A DNA stretch of 64,000 nucleotides from Anseranas semipalmata (Eukaryota; Chordata; Aves; Anseriformes; Anseranatidae): the NCBI GenBank assembly GCA_013399115.1, contig VXAA01001236.1, positions 160,806 to 224,805 on the forward strand, written 5' to 3'. A program made the position numbers and the translations under genes. The notes under the pieces were generated by a model. It was not told the origin of the DNA, did no database searches, and saw only the letters and a list, made by a program, of their open reading frames with translations. Positions 13,683 through 25,916 of this stretch are shown here, piece after piece. Positions within the stretch are counted from its first letter, which is position 1. Each line of letters opens with the position of its first letter.

Positions 13683-14147
13683 TCACTAACAATCTAGACT
13701 ACATTGTGAGTGGTCCCTTACAGCTAACATTTTCAACGTTAAATGTTAGATATCTATTTCTACTTTAGTTCCTTTTTAGCAAGACTATAATCAACACTGT
13801 AATCAAACTAATTGAGAGGCAGTGCATCCTATATGGCTGACAATAGGTTTTCAAGCACATTTTCTAAATCCTTATCTGAAATGTTCCTCATCTACTTTTT
13901 GGTCTTTGACTACATTATTAACTTTTGCTCTTTTGACTTTTCCAGGTCATAAAACTGGGGCAATACTTACCTACATGCTAGAGGTGAAGACTAGTTAGTA
14001 TTTACACAGCCCTTTGAACATATACATTTTAATCTATCAGACTTACAAACACAATCTACTTTAAAATGTATATATTTTTAATTGCTATTGTTTAAAAATT
14101 GTATTGGTCTCATAACTTTCACCTTAACCTGGAACCTTTGACTTTAA

Positions 14148-14750
14148 CAGAGTGGAGAAACAGGCTGAAAGGAACCTCATGAAATTCAACAAGTGGAAGT
14201 ACAAAGTCCTGCGCCTGGGGAGGAACAACCCCAGGCACAAGGACATGCTATGGGCCACCCAGCTGGAAAGAAGCTCTGCAGAAAAAGACCTAGGAGTCTT
14301 GGTGTACACCCAGTTGAATATGAGTCAGCAATGTGCCCTTGCTGCCAAGAAGGCACAAGAATCGTATTCTTGGCTGCATCAAGCAAAGTATCACCAACCT
14401 GTCAATAGAGGTGATCCTTCCACTCGGCATGGATGAGACTGCATCTGGAGTACTGTGTCCAGTTCTGCAGTGGTACCCAGTGACAGGACAGGAGGCAGTG
14501 GACACAAACTGAAACACAGGAGGTTCCATCTGAACACCAGGAAACACATTACTCTGAGGGTGACCAAGCACTTGCACAGGTTGCCCAGAGAGGTTGTGGA
14601 GTCTCCCTCCTTGGAGATATTCAAAAGCCACCTGGACATGATGCTGGGCAAACAGCTGAGGGTGGTAGCCCTGCTTGAGCAGAGGGGGGTTGGACCAGAT
14701 GATCTCCAGAGCTGCCTTTCAACCTGAGTCACACTGTGATTCTGATTCTG
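14148..14750 (+). mobile_element. CR1 LINE, 5'-truncated, internal deletion
   Basis: This plus-strand CR1 starts inside ORF2, downstream of the RT active site. The readable frame begins near 14152 and includes RNLMKFNKWK, the LGRNNPRHKDM block, the AEKDLGVLV block and [14 protein letters not shown], all typical of the CR1 ORF2 C-terminal third. It hits a stop near 14434. Around 14470 the sequence jumps from the block ending in CAGTTCTG to the terminal block near GTTCCATCTGAACACCAGG. Several hundred bases present in the copy at 49.3-51.6 kb (the QRRA to LFSLVT region) are therefore missing. The 3' UTR holds GTTGGACCAGATGATCTCC and the tail TGTGATTCTGATTCTG ends the element. It is a dead copy of a different subfamily from the pair at 29.1-30.9 kb, judged by tail and 3' UTR. 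Confidence 0.95.
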
Positions 14751-17700
14751 TCTACCGGATTTGAGAGAAATAACCCTTTTAAGTACGTATCTATAATAAG
14801 ACAATAGTATCAAGAGGAGAGTATTGACAGGACTGAGTTAAAGAAAGGCTCTTTATCAGAATTTGACTTCTGTCATATGTAAGATTATACATGGCATGTT
14901 TTGCACTGATTCATCAGTGGCAATACAGTGTGACATCAATCATTATTTTTCGGGTCTATTAGGTTTGGAGAAGACCAAAATAAGTATTTGGGAAAATACT
15001 GCTCTCTGTATACACTGAGACAAGACAAATAAGATTACTCAAGTAATAGAAGGATTTATTTTTCTTCATTTTATTTACAAATGATTTTATATCCATTATT
15101 ACTGCTACTACCTATATCTTTTCTCTAGAAAAGGGGAGAGTGCATCGTGTGTCATACATTTTATAAATAGACATATTGCAGAAATAAATGGTCAAATCTG
15201 AATGTGAAAGTTTTTCACACCCTTCACAAGCAAGGCTGACAAGAGAATTCATTAATAGATCCACATTCTGAATGGGGCTGGACACATGCAGACATTAACA
15301 AGTGAAAGGGCTGAGGAACAGATACAAAGAGAAAGTGTTCAACTAATGTCAAACTCAAGCCATAACTAATTCTTGCAATGAAACTGCTTCACAGGCTTTG
15401 AGACATGAGCAATGAAAGAAGGCACAGTACAAAGCAGAGAAGGAGCAGTTCACAAATGTACTAATGCCCATTTGTTCTTGGAGTTTCCAGTAATTACTAA
15501 CACACCAACACCTGGAATAACTATTCTTCCTTTTTCAACTAGTTCTCTGGAAAGGTGAGTGCAGATTTGTTTGAAATACCCAGTATGTTAAAAGAATTTT
15601 TACACCAGAGTTGAGTGGGAAATTAAAACAGAGGATCATCTTCCTATTTGTTTTTGAAGAGACAGTCATGGAAGACATAGAAGAGTGTTAAAAGCCATCT
15701 GAAAGGAAACTTGTTATTTCCCCGTTGTGGATCATTCCTGTGTGAGGATTGAGCTGAGCTAATGCCGACGTGATTAGCTTAAATTTGAAGTTACTACTGT
15801 AAATACTAAACTCCAAATAAAACCATTATTCTAAGTAATCCCTAAGTATCAAAAAGTATAAAATTAGACACCTAAGGAACAATACATATACACATTTCAC
15901 ATATTTTATGGTCAGTTTTAATGATACTGAGCAAGACACAGGACATGAAAATTTAAATATTATAACAGCCTTCATTTTTTCCATATAAGAGGTAAAACAA
16001 TTACTGTTGTGCAACAACAACAACAATAAAAAGACAGTTGTACACTTACTAGAGAAAGAGAAGGCACACAAAATCATCAATAATAATAAGTAATAAATAG
16101 TAAATAATACGAATGGCTATATAGAAGCACTTTTCTAAATGAAAGAAAATCACTAAAATAAATAAATAAATTGCCATTCTAATTACATCTTTATGACTTC
16201 AAAAGAAATGTTTTGGTTTTGTCTTTTTTTTTTTTTTTGTCATTACATGAAGTATTCATATAGGAAACAGAAGCTCAAACTAAGTTCTTTATAACCTCTA
16301 TAACACCATTTGCAATATTAGCTACAGGATCTGTAGCTATAAGGCCTTGCTTAAAATTTTGCATTTTATCAATTTTGCATATACACAGAGATTTGGTAAT
16401 TCTCCTGAAGAATGAAAGAAAGAACAGAATCAACTTCATTCCACCATGTGTGTTCACTTACATGATTAAAAGCAGTAAATCATCCATTCTGAGAGTAACA
16501 CAAACTACCAATTAAAATATACTCAACAGGTAGAGATGTTTATTAAAAAGGCACTACTGTTACACAACTGTTTCAGAATTACTCTTAGACTTACACCTCT
16601 TAATGGGATTTAGAATAGATGTACTTAATGTTTTTTTTCTACCTCTTTTTAAAACACACTCCCTTATCAGCTTGTTTTGGAGCAAAAATTTCCAGTGAGA
16701 GATTCTACATTTCCGGTCTTTTGTCCTAAGAGCTGACATGTTTACCCTAATACCTTTCTTTGCTGCAAAATGTACTCTTTTGTCTCATAATATTGGTAGC
16801 ATTTGATTTCCAAACTGCTTAAATAATAACCTTTCTTTCACAGAACAGTGTTAATTGCTCTCTTCAAATTTTCATGATCAGTTATACTTTTCAAACTTAT
16901 CTTTCTTCTTGCTTTGCTCTAGACTCAGATTTATCTACATCTTTCTGAAGACTGTGGTGGTCATAGTCATATTACTCCAACTAGGTACTACTATATTAGA
17001 AAAAGAGTAAATATTCAAAACTTTAAAAAAATCAGAGTTATTCACTGGAATTAAAATGGAATTAAATTCACTTCTAAAGATTTCTAAGACTTTATGTAGA
17101 ACAACAATAACAAACAAACAAAAAAAACCCTCAACTCTCAGTTTATAGCTTAAAGTTCTGAAAAAAATGTTTATTTTTATATCTGTTATTTTGCTTGTTG
17201 AAAACATTACAGAATGAGACTCCTGGAAGAGTTTTGGAAATAGTGTAAGACTATAATAAACCATACAAAATCAGCTTAATTTGAAACACTAAAGAATGAT
17301 TTAGCTCCACGTGTTTGTGCTACAAATTAAAAGCTTATAACAGCTAATATCAACTAGTCTGGTTATGAATCCCTTTCCTGTTCTTTGGGATATATATTTC
17401 ATTAACAGAACATACAATGGAACCATAAAATATATCAGTGTGAGCACTCACTGCAGCTTGGTTTTACATTTTCCTAAACAGGTTACTGTTTATACCACTT
17501 ACTTTGCCTATCCATTCTCATTTCCAGCTATTTATTCTTTTCTAATAAATTGAAAATTCTAGTGTCAAAACCATGGAAATGTTATAAGCTGTGCATTCCA
17601 TATTTACATACCTTTTTAGAGGACAAAACATACAGATAATCCAAGATGGTACATTTATATAGTATATAGTAATTTCATGAAAATCACCATTTCTCTAAAA

Positions 17701-20207
17701 TATTTCAAAATCAAAATTTTTACTTCCATATGGGAATACACTATTTACTTATTTTTACTGATCACAATAAAGGTAATGAGTTGCCTTTTTAGTCATCAAA
17801 TAACTAAACATTTTTTCAACAGTTTTCAAATGTTGAAAAGGCCTTAATCCCACTGCCTGTCAGCAGCAACCAGATGCAATTTGTCAAACATTATACTTAT
17901 AAGGCAAGGTCAGATTTAAACTAACCATTGTTTGAGTTCTGATAGTGGAGTGATTGAACCAGCTCCCAGTCTCTCAGCAGTGTGGTCAAAACTGAATTTT
18001 CCTATTCAAAGGACACAAGGCTGGGACCTGAACAGATCTGGAAAAGAAAAAGCTGGAGCTAGGGTGGAATCCAGGGGAGCTGGACTTGAACCTTTCTGAA
18101 GCCAGCAAAGAAGTGGAAAGAAAATAACTTGTGCTCCCAGAGGGAACAGCCTCTCTGCACTTGCTGCTGTACCTCAGCCTCTGTCAGCCACAGCAGGGTT
18201 TCCTCAGGCCCTTCTATGGGAAAAGCCACCTCCTGCAGTCTAATGCCCTGGCATCTTCCTACCTCACCTATGCCAAAGATCCATTCACAGAGCAACTGTC
18301 CATTTTGTGTTCTTACTGCACCAAAGCAAGATGTTTCTGCTGAGACATTAGCAATGAGTACACACTATTTGGGAAGAGGAGAAGGAATAGTTTTCTTCTA
18401 AGTCCCTTCTTAGGCAAGGCATCCACAGAATGAACTCCTCACATGGTACAGTGTGAAAGAGAGCCAAATTACATTATCTGTAGACCATACCATCTTCCTT
18501 GATTGTTGTTATCATTGATCCCTTTATACAAAGGTTATATGTTCTGTTGACTTAATTCCAGTCTGTTAATCAAAATTCCAATCTGACCACTTAATGTTAA
18601 GATGCATGTACAAGAGAAGTTTAATTCAGGCTTACAATACTTTTAAAGCAAGCAGACTAATACATTATGATGGAGAAAACTTAAGTGCAGATGAATTGAT
18701 GAAAGCAACTAACACACTAAAGAGCTCAGGATCTTCATTTTAAAAGCAGATATCCTATTCCTATTCTCTTTTTGATGGTGTGTGTGTTTAGATAATACAC
18801 ACTGGGCTCCACAGCAGAAGGGGAACCCTGTCATGCCACAGAGGAGGAGGAACTTGCTCTGATTTGTTTGATCTCTATATATCAAGCACTGATTGCTGTT
18901 ATCCTGACAGCTTTCCCCCTTAGATGGGATTTCTTTTTAACTCCTGAATACTTATGCCTGTCCTCAAACTCTATAAGCAGAAATCTTGCTTCAATATTAT
19001 ATTTTTTAATTATGTTTCAACAAAAAAAATGTCATCTAAATGACAACTTTTTGGATTGTCCAGTTTTCCCATTAAACTAATCTCGGAGAATATCTTGAGA
19101 AAAAGACAATGCATTCGAGTAAAAAGGAAACATAAAACTTTAATCACTGTTGTCCTTACTAAAGTTGTTTTAATACTGTATTTGATAAATGATTAAGATT
19201 CTCTTTTGAAGTAATCATCACTTTAAGATAAATATGTTTGGACATGTTTATAAATCAACATCAATTAAATTTATTTTAATTAAAATAAAGATCAAGGTAG
19301 CCAGAGCTAAATCAACCTGTTTATTTCAGCTTGCACAGTTAAAAGACAACAAAGCAAACATGCAAAGGATTCCCCCCATGAGTTTTGGATTTGATTAAGA
19401 TTTATTAGGATTAGAAATACTTCTGGGAAAATATGGTTTAGGTTTACTTGCATGTTAATATCATGTTGGTACTGTGCATTTCTAAACGGCTAATAAATTG
19501 AGCAATATGCCTTGCGAACACATTTGCAAAAATGTGATGTAGACTAAAGAACTTAGAGACACTATGGATTTTGCTAATCTTGTGACATTTCTAAAGACTA
19601 TAATTTTCACAAGCTTTTTTCCTAGCACCAGTGTAGTATTTCTGATGTGTCAAAACTCAAGGATTAAAATCTATGAGACAGGAGAAATCAAATAGATTCA
19701 CAAGGAGAAAATAAACTAAGTCTATGGATGGTAAAATATGACTGAGGTGCAGTACACAGGTCCCGTGGCTTAGATGAAGCAGCACAGAACCAGAAATACA
19801 TAAGGGTGGAAAGATTATTTTAAATGAAAAGGACAGAAACAACTGAATACAGAAAAAATCCCCCCAGGCCCCAATCATCTTAGAAGTTAAATTACACACA
19901 TTCCACTTCCAAATGTTTCTTACTTTGTCAGATAAAAATATCCTGCCATACTTTTGAGAAATATATCAAAATATTAGGTTTTTATATTCAAATACCTCTG
20001 TTTCAGAGAATGGAAATATTTTTCTTCTTGTTTTTCCTAGTTGAGAAGTAAAAGCATATTGTGTATGAAAAATATTGCTCTTACCTGTCTTGAAAAGCTA
20101 GCTTGTTAATAGTTCGAAAATACCTTGATCCGATGTCTATATCAAATCATCTAACCTTAAATGAAACCTTGTACTGGGCAGGAGACTCATTTTTATTACT
20201 TTTTATT

Positions 20208-20234
20208 AAAAACAAACAAACAAACAAACCAAAC
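20208..20234 (+). repeat. (CAAA)n microsatellite
   Basis: About six CAAA units, with the last diverging to CCAAAC, are followed by a short (AT)n. Confidence 0.92.
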
Positions 20235-21332
20235 ATATATATATTTATATGGATAGATGACAGATCCTTTTTACAAGGTAGCCTAGAGTGACTAGTTCTT
20301 GTCATAATGTTGTCATAGTGACAGTGACATCAATATACTTCATGACAATCAGTACAGCAATTTATCTGGAGAAAACATCAGTGTTGATTCCTGAGTGTAT
20401 TTTGTGTTGGTCTCCTTTTCAAGTTTCATTAGATTATTTATTTTGTACACTATTCCTTAATCTAAATGTGACTATAATAATTCTGATTGTAAGAAGCCTT
20501 GTTTAAAAAAAGAAAAAAAAAAGTTTGCCTGTAAAATTTCTGCATACAAATTAAAATCTTAAGTATTTGTTACCATAATGAAGAGACCTAAGTCTGATTC
20601 TGTGACTGTGCACACAAAATTATTTTAAAATAAGATATGAAGCTTCTTACAGGAAAAAGTCATATGTACAAGTAGAAATGGTAAAAGGTGCAGGAAATGG
20701 TCCCACATATATTCTCAGTTTTACAGTATTTCCTTGCAAAATATAGCTATGTCCATTAAAAAACACACTCACACACAAAACCTCACTTTCATGGTAAGTC
20801 TTCAAATCATTGTAATATTTAAGTGCCTATCCTGAATGTGCAAATTGTAATGTTTAGGAAACTCTCCACATTTTCACTAAAGGTTACATAATTATGTGAA
20901 GTTCTGTAACAGAAACCATATGTTCCTTAGTTTTTGTCTGGGAACTCTGTCCTTAAAGATAGGTGAAGGCTGCAGTTCAACTCTTACCTATCTAGTCTTT
21001 GTTCTATATGAAATCTGTCAAGGTAAACTAATGGCAATTATAGTATTTTCTATTGATAATTGGAATAATTTTCAGACTACAGGTAATATACTCTGATATT
21101 AATTTCAAACATTTCCTTCAAATCGCAAATCGTATGACTTTTTTTTTTTTTAAAAAAGCTTGAGGAAAAAAAGCAAGGAGCTTGAATCCTGAACAAGACA
21201 ACCTCTTTTTTTCATTTTTATTCAACATATTAAGTCCAGTACACCTCTCCAGTTTCTAAAGAAAGAGGAAATATCATTGTGCTAGTACATGAATCCAACA
21301 TGTTCCCTTACCTTGAAGATCCCATGCATCTG

Positions 21333-21339
21333 NNNNNNN
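21333..21339. other. Assembly gap (7 N)
   Basis: Seven unresolved bases fall between CATGCATCTG and GGGAGAACCG. The true gap length may differ from seven, which matters because the gap falls inside a candidate exon on the minus strand. Confidence 0.99.
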
Positions 21340-22140
21340 GGGAGAACCGACAGACGAATGGACACAAAGCTGAATAAAGAGAAAAACAAAGAAGTTGCAT
21401 AGCTTTCAGACGTAAGGTAAGTTTCCTATCACTTAACATGAGCCATGTTAGATTTCTAAATGAAGCTAGTCATCTGTGTGGTATGCAATGTGCCAAAGCA
21501 ATTTGTTCCGCCATTTTAACTTCTTTGTTAACTGAGATCACTGATCCTCCAGCGTGGACTCTCTCTCCCTATTAACAACCTACAGTTACTTCAAACTAGA
21601 CACATTGCTTAACCTAGGTTTATTAAAAGGCTAATGAATCTTATCATACATAAACATGGATTCATATAGACAGTAGATGAAAACAATAGATAGCATCTAG
21701 TCAAAGGATCGAGTATTAGGTTTAGGGGAAAAAAAAAAAGAAAACATTATAACCCATAATTAACCAAATACCCATAACCAAGGACTTCATAATCAAAGAA
21801 AGGTTTTAAAGCTCAGAAGATATGCTGGTTCACAAAGGAATGAGGTTTCTCAGCAGCTACTCACAGATTTTCAAATCATAACCTCTTTCTCAGGAAGATT
21901 CTAGATTAGTGCTGACAAAAAAAAAATAAAGATAAACTAGAAAGAATTACAATATATATAATTATTATACTTGTCTTCAGTACTACTGGCCAATGATAGA
22001 GAAAAAATACTGAAAATGAAATGAACCTTTTGTATTACCCAGTACCTTCCTTAATTGGTTGGATACTATTAAATTCAGCTGAAAACTAAAATAAAATAAA
22101 TCTCTAGCCACATGAGTATCTTATTTAATTAAAAACAATA

Positions 22141-22162
22141 CAAAACAACAACAACAACAAAA
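22141..22162 (+). repeat. (CAA)n microsatellite
   Basis: This is a short (CAA)n run within an A-rich context. Confidence 0.9.
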
Positions 22163-25100
22163 TAACCATCCGACCAGTGAGCTAAAAGTTTGAGGATTTT
22201 CTTATTTCCATATGTCCTTAGAATTGATTTTTAATTCCTGCAAATGGAAAGGATAATGAAGAAAGGAAAGAGGGAGGAGGGAGGGGAGAGAATCCTTGTT
22301 TTACCGTAAGTTAGATTTTAAAAATTTTTACATTTCCTCTCATATAGACCAATTTAAATTTTATAAAAAGTATACAGAGAAGGATTTGAGTTGCAGTACA
22401 TAGCCTTTCTGTTCAGTATAGTCTTAAAATAAAATGCGGCAGCCTATTTTCAAATGTGATTATTTTACTACGTGATAAACATGACTTAGGCTCTTTACTA
22501 CCAGCAGCAGTTAATGGGAGGCCTGCCTGCCTCAGGCATTGTTATAACTATCCCTAAATGATTATATTATAGGCTTTGAAAAGTTTGTCCAGAACTATAT
22601 TATAAAGCTTGAGCAACAGAGGAGAGAGTCCTTTGTCCTGTGAGTTGGTACTTGGCACAAAGTCAGCTGCATTTATATCATAGTGTGCATATCCTTTAAA
22701 TAGAAAATACAACCTTATGGATTTAACCATACAAATTGATAATAAGTATTCTAGACTATGGTACATATAAATCAAAACAAAAGAAAGCACATTTTATTTC
22801 CTTATGAATAAACTAAAATGGAAAGCATAATTGTTATTTAACAGGTTTTTAAATGCCTATGTTGCAAAATATTGTTAGGTGTATTATGAATATTGGAAGA
22901 TTTTACTAGTTATTTTTAATGATGTTCTTCATAGCTGATGTCTTCATTAGTGGATTACTCATCCAAAAGGCCAACAAAGAGACAGCATCTACCAGCTGCT
23001 CCACTTAATCATCTGACACTAAATTCTTCACTGATACACGAAGTTGTTCCCTTACAGAACAATACAAGACAGAAGTTCAGTACTGACCTGAAATTATTCT
23101 GTGACGAACTGCTTTGAAAGTTGAATGAGCTCATTTTAAACATCATGGTAATATTTGAAATAATCTTTCTAAAAAGTAATATGAACAATTGTGAGAACAA
23201 AAGAAACTTAAAAAAAAAAAGGCAAGAAAACTGAAACCTTAAGTTCCCTGAATTTTCACTGGTATGTTAATATTTAAATCTTTATCATATCTTCCTCACT
23301 GAAACCACATACTTTCCATGCAACAAACACATCTAAATGGCTTTCTTCAGATTAAATCATACTAGTGAACATACAGGAAAATTTGATCTTAACAGTCAGA
23401 TAGAAAAAGCAGACAGTGAGCCTTCTAACTAGACCAGGAAAAAAAAAAAATCTAAAGAAACACAACTTAGCCTGGCATTTAGGTTAGTTAAATAAGTTGT
23501 TAAAGCAACAAAATACATCAGCTTAGAGAGATATGTGGCATCTTTCATTGCATTAAAAACACAATGCCAAAGCTTTTATCACAGGAGGCGCTTTACCTCT
23601 TTTTGTCCATATGACTTGTTTTGGGTATCTTTGTAAGTGAAGATCATGTTCAGGTGGTAAAATAAAAACAAGTGTAGTGCAACAGATTTTTCATTCTCAA
23701 TAAAATCATAAAGCAATCCCCTACTAGTCCTGTTTATGCTACTAATCATGTATTGAGATAAAAAAAAATATTAACCCCAGATTTATGAGCCCTAATTCTA
23801 AACCACAAAAATTTTAACCTCTGAAAAAGATCACTGACTTGGTGTAGTCAAAATGTGCGTGATGACAATACACAGAATTTTAATTTACTTGTGTTAAAAA
23901 ACAAATAAAAATTGATCTTTGCATTATAAAGCACATTCAGGCTTCCTTTGTACAGTTAATTCAACTTTGGTTTATATTAACAGCTTTGCAAGCTGACACT
24001 TGTGAATGAGTATGTAGTCTGGCTATATCAGTGTAATAAAAGCGACTGTATTTGAAACCAATAAAGTTGATGAGAACGCGCGTTTAGTGATATATATATG
24101 AATTTAAACAGCATATTTCCATAATACGGAATCATATACCGTATATACAGTGTAGAGGAAGTCTCCCAGATACTTGCAGTCTTTATAATCAAAGAATTGT
24201 GAGAACATAGATCTTACTGATCATGACCTTTTATTGAGTCAATAACCTTTCAATTCATCACTCTAAGTTTTATGAAATATTATTAATAAAACTCCATATG
24301 AAAGCTTGTTACAAAGAACTAATGATATTGCAAATGTTAGCTCTGAAATAAATTAATCAAAATAACACCAGTTAAGAGATCTCAGAGGGCAGAATGAAAT
24401 GGCAGAGGAAAGCAAATGAACAAATCACAATAGAAGTCAATTGTTTCATCAGAATTCTCCCCACCCATCTGATAAGGTATCACTGAAGTGATACCTATCA
24501 GTGGACTGGTCCCTCAAAACACCTGTGAATTTATAGACATCTGATATTGGCAGCTGATAATGTGCATCATTCTGAATCCATAGACCCTGAATTCAAACAG
24601 TTGTTGAAGTGAATAAACTTGTTGAAGTGAAGTGCTATAGTGTGGGTAGTGTACTGGAGAAGCTACCTGCTTGGAGTTTCAAATAGTTATCAAAGGCTGA
24701 TTTTTTTTCATTTTGTTTTTTATGTTTTTAAAAGGTGAAATAGGTCCTGTTTTCTTGCTTATGGCAAAGCATTTCCATAAAGAAAGAAATGATTTACTGT
24801 ATCATGAGTTAATTTAACAGTCGGGGTGCATGGAACAGACAGAATTCATGTACTCCAGAGGAAGGCCTTAGTAACCCATAGAAAAATTGTTCACACGTGT
24901 CAGGCTGCATGGGTATTGTTAGTAAGGATGCTGAACAGATTCTCCCCACAATTGCTCCAGATACCATACTATAACAAACAATGCTTACAGGGTGAATATA
25001 ACTTCTTTAAACTCCACAGCTAATGCACTATTATTTTTCTATGTTAGGTGCATAACATGTTTCAGACTGTTCCTTGCAGTGAATTTCTATCCCCAACACT

Positions 25101-25503
25101 GTATAATAAATATGGCTGGCTTACATGTATTTTTAAATTTATTTTTAATTGATCTTTCCCTCCCCCAAACACACTGCACTCTTTCCCAAGCTCAGTGAAG
25201 AGAAGCATATATTCAAATCCCTAAGTCACCTTCCAGAGGGTTCTAACACTAACCATCTAACTTGTGCTTGAATGCAACACATCTCTCCTATATACTATTA
25301 GTTTTTGTACATGGTAAAAATACATAATTCTCTAGTCAGATGTTATTAGAGACTAGAGTTATAACAACATTGAATGTAAATAGAAGAGATAAAAGCTTGT
25401 AGAAAAAAAGAGGTAAATCCATGGGACTCTTCACCAAGATATCCACAGCTTCTTCTAGTAACAATAGATTTAACGCAGACTATTCCACACCTCTTAAAGG
25501 GGC

Positions 25504-25916
25504 TGTTGTGGTTTAACCCTGGTAAGCACCACACAGCCGCTCCCTCACATACCCACCCTTCCCCAACTGGATGGAGGGGGAAGAGAATCAGAAGAGCAAA
25601 AGTTAGAAGACTTGTGGGTTGAGAGAAAGGAGAGCAAGAAAGCAAACAGGTAATGCAGAAGGCATTTGCTCACCACCATCAGACTGATGTCCAGCCAGTC
25701 CCTGAGCAATGGCAGCCTCCCTCTCCCCCCATAATTCTCCCCAGTTTTGTTGTTCAGCATAACATCTTATGGTATGGATTATCCCTTTGATCCATTTGGG
25801 TCAGCTGTCCTGGTTGTTTCCCCTCCCAGCTTCATGTGCACCCCCAGCCTCCTTGCTAGCAAGCAGCTTGAAAAACAGAAAAGATTGTGGCTCTGTGTAA
25901 GCACGGCTCTCCGTGA
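25504..25916 (-). mobile_element. Solo LTR of an avian endogenous retrovirus, truncated
   Basis: From the left edge the plus strand reads TGTTGTGGTTTAACCC, then a block with AGCACCACACAGCCGCTCCC, GGGGGAAGAGAATCAGAAGAG and ACTTGTGGGTTGAGAGAAAG. It then reads CTTATGGTATGGATTATCCC, GGGTCAGCTGTCCTGG, GTGCACCCCCAGCCTCCTTG and CTCTGTGTAAGCACGGCTC. I recognise this block order as the reverse complement of a common avian ERV LTR family, so the LTR is on the minus strand with its CA end at 25504. From memory of the family, roughly 100 bp are missing internally and the first 100 or more bp are missing beyond 25916. The TATA region is degraded. No internal retroviral genes (gag, pol, env) or second LTR are in the window. 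The family name (ERVL-like or ERVK-like) is uncertain. Confidence 0.8.

Larger units (their letters stand above)
10993..14147. other. Unique DNA with A-rich tracts and possible minus-strand exons
   Basis: No recognisable gene is present. A T run lies at 11843-11861. A somewhat GC-richer patch with several CpG spans about 12220-12530 and carries a 100-codon minus-strand frame (12031-12333) of no known family. Well-formed splice-site pairs occur on the minus strand at 12997-13042, 13240-13294 and 13971-13977. A-rich (CAAA)n/(CAA)n tracts lie at 13342-13402 and 13630-13682. The exon candidates are discussed as findings and are not called as genes. Confidence 0.6.
14751..25503. other. Unique AT-rich DNA, no gene recognised
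   Basis: These 10.7 kb have no recognisable transposon or protein family. They contain (CAA)n at 16012-16030, T runs at 16224-16238 and 21139-21151, (CAAA)n at 20208-20234, (CAA)n at 22141-22162 and a purine-rich tract at 22257-22291. An assembly gap lies at 21333-21339. A moderately GC-rich patch at 18000-18340 is open on both strands but matches nothing I know. Candidate minus-strand exons (16462-16488, 20085-20136, 21312-21369) and a plus-strand donor with a plausible upstream acceptor (15491-15554) are inferences only. Confidence 0.6.

Noticed and set aside
14290..14813. Minus-strand frames of 113 and 140 codons
   Set aside because: They are antisense to the CR1 copy at 14148-14750.
18000..18340. 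GC-richer patch open on both strands
   Set aside because: No recognisable domain, splice frame or repeat family; left unassigned.
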